Source: Cohnella sp. WQ 127256 (GTDB taxonomy: Bacteria > Bacillota > Bacilli > Paenibacillales > Paenibacillaceae). From it: 64,000 nt of DNA. The notes beneath the pieces were generated by a model. That model did not search any database and was not told the DNA's origin. It saw only the letters and a list, made by a program, of their open reading frames with translations. The position numbers were made by a program, and so were the translations under genes. Shown here in pieces: positions 57,783-64,000 of the stretch. Positions within the stretch are counted from its first letter, which is position 1, and each line of letters opens with the position of its first letter. The stretch is taken from contig NZ_JAMZCY010000004.1 of NCBI RefSeq assembly GCF_024519285.1, positions 248,001 to 312,000 on the forward strand. The letters are read 5' to 3'.

Positions 57783-58267
57783 TAATTAACCTCACACTGA
57801 GAGCCTAATGGGATGATCTCTGATAAGTATCTGCGGATAAGCTCCTTCTCTATTTCTGTCAGAATAGTTGTCGTGTGCACATTAAAATAAAGGGTGCCCG
57901 TATTAAAGTCGTATCTGCTAAAAGCCATCCCTCCACTGTCGAGCATCGTATTAATGACAGAAACGACCCCGTATTGATCCAAATCCCTCGTCATTGCCGT
58001 CTGGACAATGGCTTCCGGTAGCTCGTGCACTTGTGGAATCCGATCCTCTCTAATCATGGAGTATGCTTTGATCTGATAACAGACATAGGGAGGCAAATAA
58101 CCGGAAGCAAACCGTTTCAGCGCATCGATCTCCGTATCCGGCAGCTCCAGGTTATCGTTCCAGGCGTATAAAGTCGCTCTGTTTTTCCCACTTGTATGCA
58201 CTCTTACATATCTCAGCTGTGGATTATATTTCTTAATTAAATGCTCTGATAGCAACCGCGTCCCCAT
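57779..58267 (-). CDS. Uncharacterised protein (162 aa), convergent with ger operon
   Basis: A 162-residue soluble protein (MGTRLLSEHLIKKYNPQLRYVRVHTSGKNRATLYAW...) with mixed alpha/beta character and no signal peptide. No family was recognised. ATG 58267 follows GGAGGTGAG with normal spacing; the upstream reading of five extra codons overlaps the ribosome binding site. It has no visible terminator and overlaps the end of the germination permease gene tail to tail. A cre-like site lies just upstream. Confidence 0.7.
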   Translation of the reverse strand: MGTRLLSEHLIKKYNPQLRYVRVHTSGKNRATLYAWNDNLELPDTEIDALKRFASGYLPPYVCYQIKAYSMIREDRIPQVHELPEAIVQTAMTRDLDQYGVVSVINTMLDSGGMAFSRYDFNTGTLYFNVHTTTILTEIEKELIRRYLSEIIPLGSQCEVNY

Positions 58268-58298
58268 CGCTCTCACCTCCATTTTTTTAAGAAAAATA

Positions 58299-58312
58299 TG
58301 ATTGCGCTTACA
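58299..58312. promoter_or_regulatory. cre-like site
   Basis: The minus strand reads TGTAAGCGCAATCA, matching the cre consensus TGWAANCGNTNWCA except at one position. It lies about 32 bases upstream of the 162-aa gene and in the divergent gap before the second membrane AraC gene. Confidence 0.5.
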
Positions 58313-58472
58313 TTTGCGGAGTCACCTTATATTCTACTCGCACGATATCACTTTCAGACTACACCCAGTAGGATTTCAGATTCATATTGTATAATGCATT
58401 GGGCATTATGATGCTTTTTTATTTGTGTTCCTTACATATCCATACCGGAAACGGGCTTTTTTTGATATGATC

Positions 58473-58486
58473 AGTAAACGTTTACA
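58473..58486. promoter_or_regulatory. cre-like site upstream of the second membrane AraC regulator
   Basis: The minus strand reads TGTAAACGTTTACT with a perfect TAAACGTTTA core, differing from the cre consensus at only the last base. It lies 38 bases upstream of the start at 58524, where it would act as a roadblock or promoter-proximal repressor site. Confidence 0.65.
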
Positions 58487-58523
58487 GTGTATCGCCAGAT
58501 TCAGTCATCAAGGAGAGGTTCAC

Positions 58524-60824
58524 ATGTTAAAAGAAGACCGCGGAAGCATTAAGGTTTGGATCCACTTCTTCATTCCATACGCAATATTGCTTGCTGGGTT
58601 TCTGATCGTAGGCTTATACGCTTACGATAAAACCTCTTCTTTAGTTGAAACCCATTCCAAGGAAACGGCTTATGCAGTCATGGAGCAAACCAAGGAAATT
58701 ATGGATCGCCGCTTCGATGAATTGGAGACGATATCCAAGCAAGTGGCTAACAATACGAAGGTCCAATCTTTTCAATATGTGGACAAACCCTTTTACGGGA
58801 CGAACCCCGCTCGAATCCTTGAGCTGAAGAAGGATTTGTTTGACTATTCCCTATCGAACCACTTTATTTTGGAGTATTACATCGCATATCCGAAAAGTGA
58901 AGTGGTCGTCTCCCCCAGTAAATCTTTTTCACTCCGGCAATTTTACGACCTGGAGTTCCATTACAATGACCAATCCTACGAGGAATGGTTAATAAATCTG
59001 ACGAATCCGATACGTACGAAGTCTTTCCACCCCGGTCAACCGGCTACCTTCAAGTCAAAAAGACATTCCATAGTAACCTACATGCAGCCTTTCGGCACGA
59101 AGGAACGATCGGGTATTGTTCTTATGCTCATCGACAACACTCAAATTCAAAGCCTGCTTCAGAAGCTTGATTCAAGCAATGGCGGTTTCGCGATCATTAC
59201 AGATGGCAAAGGTGAAATCATCAGCCGTACAGGGACTCAAACCGACATTGATTGGGCGACAAACCTAAAGGATGGATTCACCCCGCTCAAAATTGACGAT
59301 AAGAATATGCTCGTAACGAAAACGACATCCCGTTATAACGGTTGGACGTATTTATCCGCGCAGCCTGAAGCCTATGTACTTGGGAAGGTGCTCTATTTTA
59401 AACAGCTCATACTCTCGATTATTATCATTAGCTTGATTGCCGGTCTTCTGGCAGCCATGTTGTTCTCCTATCGCAACAGCCGTCCGTTATGGACGCTTCT
59501 TCGCGTACTGCCTTCTCAGCGATTGGGCATGGAAGCCGGCTCAAACCGTAATGCTTGGGATTACGTACGTTCTTCCGTAACGAATCTCATTCATAGCAAT
59601 GATTATTTATCAGAAAAGATGGAGCAGCAAGTCCCCCTTATAAGGAGTGGATTCTACGACCGTCTGCTTAGAGGCCATTATTTGTCCAATAAAGATATCG
59701 CAGTTGCTATGGAGCATTCCCGCCAAGCGTGGGAGGGCGATTACTTCGCTGTAGGGATTCTAGTCATTGTCGGTTACGACGGTACTTATAACGAAGAAAT
59801 GCTAACTGAGCTCGATCTTCGAAAAATTGCGATAAGAGATATCATTAATAAAGCTTATGGCCGAACCATCTCGACACATGATCTCGGGGAAAACCAGATC
59901 GGTCTGCTCATGAATGGTGACTCTGAATCGACCACCACTTTCTTGAAGGAAATCGAGCTTAACCTTAAGGAGCTTCATGACCGACTAGCTTATTCGTTGA
60001 ACGTTCTAACATACATGCCTGTCGGAGGCTGCTATCTTCAGATGACGGAAATAAGCCGCTCTTATGAGGAAGCACGAATGCTGCTGCATAGAGAGAGCTG
60101 GTCTGAAGAGCGTCCTATTATTTTTCATGATGACGAGAGCTCCGCGCTTCCCGCTTACTATTATCCGCCAGACGTTGAACTCCGTCTTATTAATTTAGTG
60201 AAATCCGGTAGCTTACCGGAAACGGAAGCATTACTAGAACAAATTCGGGAGAACAATCTTCAACAAAATAACCTTCCAGCTGCAGTATGCAAAATTCTTG
60301 TTAACGAAATGACGGGAACGCTGCTGAAGTGCTGCGAGCAATCCGGTGCCAATACCGACCGGCAGAGCGAGGAAGTCGAAGCGGCCCTACTCGCTTCCGA
60401 GTCCGGGCGTTCGCCAAAGGTCGCTTTCGAGCAGCTTACGACTGCCTTCTTGCAATTGTGCCGCAAGCAATTTGATCGTAAGAAAAGCCATAACAAACAA
60501 TTAAAGGACGAGCTTGTCCGTCATTTGGAAGAGCAATATATGCAAACTGAGCTGAGTCTGACTATGCTTGCCGACCAATTCAACACTTCAGAAGCTTATG
60601 TTTCCTATTTTTTCAAAGAACAAACCGGTGTCAACTTCTCAGATTACTTAGAATCCATCCGTATGACTCACGCCAAAAGAATGCTAATCGAGAGCGATAT
60701 GCCCATTAGTGAAATCTCTTCTTGGGTCGGTTATTATTCCTTAAACTCGTTCAGCCGAGCCTTCAAAAGAGCCAACGGCCTTAGTGCCACGGAGTTTCGT
60801 AGAAATTCGCGTAATACTATCTAA
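58524..60824 (+). CDS. Membrane-anchored AraC-family regulator (copy 2)
   Basis: A 766-residue sensor with the same layout as the copy at 47.9-50.2 kb. One N-terminal helix (about 14-34) is followed by a Cache-like extracytoplasmic domain with TTSRYNGWTYLSAQPE near its end. A second helix lies about 295-320, then a linker, then a C-terminal double HTH (LTMLADQFNTSEAYVSYFFKEQTG and MPISEISSWVGYYSLNSFSRAFKRANG). ATG 58524 follows AAGGAGAGG; the 33-codon upstream extension has no ribosome binding site and is rejected. It presumably activates the importer genes immediately downstream. Confidence 0.9.
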   Translation: MLKEDRGSIKVWIHFFIPYAILLAGFLIVGLYAYDKTSSLVETHSKETAYAVMEQTKEIMDRRFDELETISKQVANNTKVQSFQYVDKPFYGTNPARILELKKDLFDYSLSNHFILEYYIAYPKSEVVVSPSKSFSLRQFYDLEFHYNDQSYEEWLINLTNPIRTKSFHPGQPATFKSKRHSIVTYMQPFGTKERSGIVLMLIDNTQIQSLLQKLDSSNGGFAIITDGKGEIISRTGTQTDIDWATNLKDGFTPLKIDDKNMLVTKTTSRYNGWTYLSAQPEAYVLGKVLYFKQLILSIIIISLIAGLLAAMLFSYRNSRPLWTLLRVLPSQRLGMEAGSNRNAWDYVRSSVTNLIHSNDYLSEKMEQQVPLIRSGFYDRLLRGHYLSNKDIAVAMEHSRQAWEGDYFAVGILVIVGYDGTYNEEMLTELDLRKIAIRDIINKAYGRTISTHDLGENQIGLLMNGDSESTTTFLKEIELNLKELHDRLAYSLNVLTYMPVGGCYLQMTEISRSYEEARMLLHRESWSEERPIIFHDDESSALPAYYYPPDVELRLINLVKSGSLPETEALLEQIRENNLQQNNLPAAVCKILVNEMTGTLLKCCEQSGANTDRQSEEVEAALLASESGRSPKVAFEQLTTAFLQLCRKQFDRKKSHNKQLKDELVRHLEEQYMQTELSLTMLADQFNTSEAYVSYFFKEQTGVNFSDYLESIRMTHAKRMLIESDMPISEISSWVGYYSLNSFSRAFKRANGLSATEFRRNSRNTI

Positions 60825-60851
60825 ACAAATGAATAGTCCATGAATACGGAA

Positions 60852-60865
60852 TAATAGCGCTTACA
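60852..60865. promoter_or_regulatory. cre-like site upstream of second importer operon
   Basis: The minus strand reads TGTAAGCGCTATTA, with one deviation from the cre consensus. It lies in the gap between the regulator stop and the LplB copy. Confidence 0.5.
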
Positions 60866-60910
60866 AGCCCATTCTAGAATTATGCATAACTCATGAATTT
60901 GTCAGATTTA

Positions 60911-60924
60911 CGAAACCGTTTACA
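60911..60924. promoter_or_regulatory. Second cre-like site upstream of LplB copy 2
   Basis: CGAAACCGTTTACA matches TGWAANCGNTNWCA except at the first base and is 60 bp downstream of the site at 60852. Two sites so close suggest catabolite repression of the importer operon itself. Confidence 0.45.
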
Positions 60925-60985
60925 TCCCCCATACTTCGACTTACCGGCCGGATTACACCAAGTCAGACCCGAGGGGGGATCGTAG

Positions 60986-61894
60986 CTGAAAACTTTGATC
61001 GATGTTAGGAAAGGTTGGCAATTGTACGCTCTGTTTGCTTTACCGCTGCTCTATATCATCATCTTTAAGTACGTGCCGATGTTCGGTAGCGTTATCGCAT
61101 TCAAGCAATTCACTGCTACAAAAGGCATATTAGGAAGCCCGTGGGTAGGATTCGCACATTTTGAGCGCTTCTTTCATTCCTATGATTTCTGGCGTTTGTT
61201 GAAAAACACACTATCTATTAGCATCTATACGCTAGTAGCCAGTTTTCCATTTCCAATCATGCTGGCATTAGGATTGAATTACGTTAAGAACGAGCGTTTC
61301 AAAAAAACGGTGCAGATGGTTACCTACGCGCCATATTTCATCTCATTGGTCGTAGTCGTAGGGTTACTATTCCAGTTTCTTGACCCTCGGAAAGGTATTG
61401 TCAATGTCATCCTTGGTTGGTTCGGCGTAGATGCTATCAACTTCATGGGAGAAGCATCGATGTTTCAATCGATCTACGTCTGGTCCCATGTATGGCAGAA
61501 TGTCGGTTTTGCCTGCATCATCTATTTAGCAGCCCTTGCGGGTATCGATCCATCGCTTCATGAGGCAGCTGTTATGGATGGTGCGAACAAGCTACAGCGC
61601 ATGCGCCATATCGATATTCCTGGTATTATGCCGATTGCCATTATTCTATTGATCCTCAACACAGGACAAATTATGGAAACCGGATTCGAGAAAATCCTTA
61701 TTATGCAGAACCCGCTGAACCTACGGGCATCCGAGGTTATCGACACCTATGTCTATAAGGTTGGGCTTGTTTCCCAGGCGCTTAACTTTTCTTATGCGAC
61801 CGCCATTGGACTGTTCAAAGCCGCCATCGGATTTATTCTGCTCATCGTCGTTAACCAGACCGCTAAGAAGGTCGGGCAGGAGAGCCTATGGTAG
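60986..61894 (+). CDS. LplB-like carbohydrate ABC permease (copy 2)
   Basis: A permease of about 302 residues with six membrane segments. It is closely similar to copy 1 over LPLLYIIIFKYVPMFGSVIAFKQF, the HSYDFW and LVASFPFPIMLALGLNY blocks and the EAA loop SLHEAAVMDGANKLQRMRHIDIPGIMP. No ATG or GTG start exists in the expected place. TTG 60995 is 16 bases from the GAGGGGGG ribosome binding site, whereas a CTG at 60986 has ideal seven-base spacing and an in-frame TAG lies just before it. CTG initiation is therefore proposed. Confidence 0.85.
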   Translation: MKTLIDVRKGWQLYALFALPLLYIIIFKYVPMFGSVIAFKQFTATKGILGSPWVGFAHFERFFHSYDFWRLLKNTLSISIYTLVASFPFPIMLALGLNYVKNERFKKTVQMVTYAPYFISLVVVVGLLFQFLDPRKGIVNVILGWFGVDAINFMGEASMFQSIYVWSHVWQNVGFACIIYLAALAGIDPSLHEAAVMDGANKLQRMRHIDIPGIMPIAIILLILNTGQIMETGFEKILIMQNPLNLRASEVIDTYVYKVGLVSQALNFSYATAIGLFKAAIGFILLIVVNQTAKKVGQESLW

Positions 61895-61908
61895 GAGGGA
61901 CAAAAAAA

Positions 61909-62805
61909 ATGAAACGATCCATCATTCGAGAGTCGGGCAGCGATCGCGCATTCACCATCGTAAACTACGTAATGCTATCCATTATTCTTATCGTTGTTCT
62001 GTATCCACTCATCTATGTCGTCAGCGCTTCCTTCAGTTCTAGCTATGCCGTACTATCTGGCAAGGTGTGGCTGTGGCCCGTTGATCCTTCACTAGATGGC
62101 TACAAGGCCGTATTTAAGAACAAAAATATAGTTACTGGGTTCCAGAATACGTTCATCTATACGATAGCCGGGACAATAATCAATGTCATCATGACCATAT
62201 TAGCCGCGTATCCAATGTCTCGCAAAGACTTCCGGGGGCGTAATACGTTCATGCTGCTATTCGTATTCACGATGATGTTCAGTGGGGGCCTCATACCGAC
62301 TTACCTCGTCATCAAGGACCTTCATATGATTAACACCATCTGGGCGATGTTGATTCCAACTGCCTTATCCGTATGGAATGTCATTATTATGCGAACTTAT
62401 TTCCAGACGACTATTCCTGATGAGCTCCTAGAGGCATCACAGCTAGATGGCTGCAACGATTTCCGCTTTCTATTAAAGATCGTTATCCCGTTGTCGGGAC
62501 CGATTGTGGCGGTTATTGCACTGTTCTACGCAGTTGGACACTGGAACCAATATTTTAACGCCATGATTTATTTGAAGGATCCACAATTATATCCATTACA
62601 GCTCATTCTCAGAGATATTCTCGTCCAGAATGAAGTCAAAGTGGATATGTTAGGCGACTTGAAGACAGCTGCTGCCCGCCAAGGACTTCGCGAGCTGTTG
62701 AAATACTCTCTCATCGTCGTATCTTCTGTACCTTTGCTTATTATTTACCCGTTTGTTCAGAAGTTTTTTGTAAAAGGCGTCATGGTTGGATCTATTAAAG
62801 GCTAA
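61909..62805 (+). CDS. LplC/YtcP-like carbohydrate ABC permease (copy 2)
   Basis: A 298-residue permease with six membrane segments, paralogous to copy 1 throughout (VLYPLIYVVSASFSSSYAVLSGKVWLWP; EAA loop ELLEASQLDGCNDFRFLLKIVIPLSGP). ATG 61909 follows AGGAGGG by nine bases; an upstream ATG at 61888 overlaps the end of LplB but precedes the ribosome binding site, so it is rejected. It forms the channel with LplB copy 2. Confidence 0.9.
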   Translation: MKRSIIRESGSDRAFTIVNYVMLSIILIVVLYPLIYVVSASFSSSYAVLSGKVWLWPVDPSLDGYKAVFKNKNIVTGFQNTFIYTIAGTIINVIMTILAAYPMSRKDFRGRNTFMLLFVFTMMFSGGLIPTYLVIKDLHMINTIWAMLIPTALSVWNVIIMRTYFQTTIPDELLEASQLDGCNDFRFLLKIVIPLSGPIVAVIALFYAVGHWNQYFNAMIYLKDPQLYPLQLILRDILVQNEVKVDMLGDLKTAAARQGLRELLKYSLIVVSSVPLLIIYPFVQKFFVKGVMVGSIKG

Positions 62806-62837
62806 ATCACTTTGCAAACACTACTGGAGGGTCTATA

Positions 62838-64000
62838 TGAAAAAGTCATTGCTTACCCTAGCGTCTGTAATTATGCTTTCGACAGTTCTATCTGCTTGCT
62901 CTAGCTCTAACAAAGATAATAATGCTTCTTCCAGCGCTGCTGCGGGAAACGCAGCCGAGAGCTTGCTAACAGAGCCAGGAACCTACCCGATCACGAAGGA
63001 AAAAGTTACGCTTAAAGTCATGGTCCGCGGTAATCCGATCGTCGAAGATCTTGCGACCAATGAATTTACAAAATGGTATGAAGAAAAAACAAACGTCCAT
63101 ATCGAATGGGAAGTCGTTCCTGAGCAAAGCATGCAAGAAAAGCTCAACCTTGTTCTAGCTAGTGGAGATTATCCGGACGTGCTTCTCGGAATGAACGTCT
63201 CCCCTGCTCAAGAAATGATTTACGGCACTGAGGGTGTTTTCTTACCTTTGAACGATCTAATCGAGAAACAAGGAACGCAAACGAAGAAGCTGTTCTCAGA
63301 CAGACCAGAAATTAAAAATGCGATTACTGCACCAGGCGGTAACATTTACTCCTTGCCAGAGGTTAATGAGTGCTACCACTGTGTGTATAGCCAGAAGATG
63401 TGGATTTACGAGCCTTGGCTACAAAAGCTGAATCTGCAAATGCCGACAACAACTGATGAATTTTACAATGTACTGAAAGCCTTCAAGACACAAGATCCTA
63501 ACGGCAACGGTAAAGCTGACGAAATCCCATTGTCTATCTCACCAAAATCGTGGAGATCCTCCATCGATGCATTCCTAATGAACTCATTCGTATATAACCC
63601 TATGTACGGTACAACCAAGCATCTGTTCGTCCAGGATGGCAAGATGGATGTTTCCTTCAACAAGCCAGAATGGAAAGAAGGCTTGAAGTTTATGAACAAG
63701 CTTTACTCCGAAGGCCTTCTTGCTCCAGAATCCTTTACACAGGACGACAACCAACTCATGCAGCTTGGCGAAAATCCTGAAACTGTTATTCTTGGCGCTT
63801 CCACTGGTGGACACCAAGGGGTATTCACACAATTGCTTGGAGAAAGCGGACGTTGGAATGAGTATAAGACCGTTCCTGTATTGAAAGGGCCTGCAGGTAT
63901 TCAATATGCACCGGCTGACGCAACTCCATTGACGACTGGCTCGTTCCTTATTACTAATAAAGCAAAAAACCCTGAAATCGCACTTCGTTGGGCAGATGGA
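62838..64000 (+). CDS. LplA-like extracellular solute-binding lipoprotein (copy 2), truncated at window edge
   Basis: The first 387 residues of an oligosaccharide-binding lipoprotein. The signal ends in VLSAC (Cys21), then a Ser/Asn-rich tether. It shares with copy 1 the segment NECYHCVYSQKMWIYEPWL and the loop DPNGNGKADEIP, plus the initial TFxxWYEEKTNVHIEWEVVP-like region. GGAGGG lies six bases before the ATG. The frame is open to the edge, so the gene continues; copy 1 is 560 residues. Confidence 0.92.

Overview
The window looks like chromosome from a spore-forming, low-to-mid GC Firmicute of the Paenibacillaceae (Paenibacillus or Cohnella type). This is inferred from gene content: S-layer homology proteins, a GerA-family germination operon, an alpha/beta-type spore DNA-binding protein, a DUF4023-like small protein, LplABC-type sugar importers paired with membrane-anchored AraC regulators, and strong AGGAGG-type ribosome binding sites. 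No rRNA, tRNA, CRISPR array, insertion sequence or prophage was recognised.

Layout. 1-3.1 kb: an edge-truncated substrate-binding-domain protein without a DNA-binding head, a CcdC-like membrane protein, and a ketopantoate reductase behind a long palindrome. 3.1-12.7 kb, minus strand: a membrane-anchored alpha/beta hydrolase, then two secreted proteins (Ig-like, then SLH) preceded by a two-component pair with a BTAD-type regulator. 12.8-17.2 kb: DUF3900-like, DUF4023-like, a lipoprotein, DUF3243, peptide deformylase and a cytoplasmic CBM9-like protein. 17.2-20.1 kb: an oxidoreductase/isomerase pair divergent from an AraC regulator. 20.5-22.8 kb: a RecB-like nuclease fused to an XPD/DinG helicase behind a perfect SOS box. 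23.0-30.0 kb: a sugar ABC importer, LacI regulator, BadF-type kinase and GH4 phospho-glycosidase, with a promoter and two exact LacI-type operators. 30.1-37.1 kb: HtpX, VTT protein, LTA synthase-like, SASP, ABC-F ATPase and an unannotated 47-residue ORF. 37.2-39.2 kb: ArsR/SRPBCC pair and an MFS carrier. 39.4-42.5 kb: an mhq-like quinone/catechol detoxification operon with its MarR repressor. 42.7-50.2 kb: membrane AraC regulator, LplB, LplC, LplA and alpha-L-fucosidase. 50.5-53.5 kb: Dps, MATE exporter, AraC regulator. 53.7-57.8 kb: a ger operon in the order A-C-D-B. 58.5-64.0 kb: a second membrane AraC regulator with LplB, LplC and a truncated LplA, in the opposite orientation to the first copy.

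How the parts work together. Three binding-protein-dependent sugar importers have no ATPase gene beside them, so they probably share a housekeeping ATPase of the MsmX type. One feeds a phosphorylate-then-hydrolyse route (BadF kinase plus GH4). One feeds a cytoplasmic fucosidase. The third lies cut off at the window edge. Several regulatory circuits can be read directly: a LexA box over the helicase promoter, a shared MarR operator at mhqR and mhqO, paired ArsR-type operators in and below a consensus promoter, and twin LacI operators downstream of another. The clearest candidates for follow-up are the SOS-controlled nuclease-helicase fusion, the 47-residue ORF, the 50-bp-phased intergenic repeats at 41.8-42.0 kb and the long palindrome near 1.94 kb. 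None of these could be checked against databases here.
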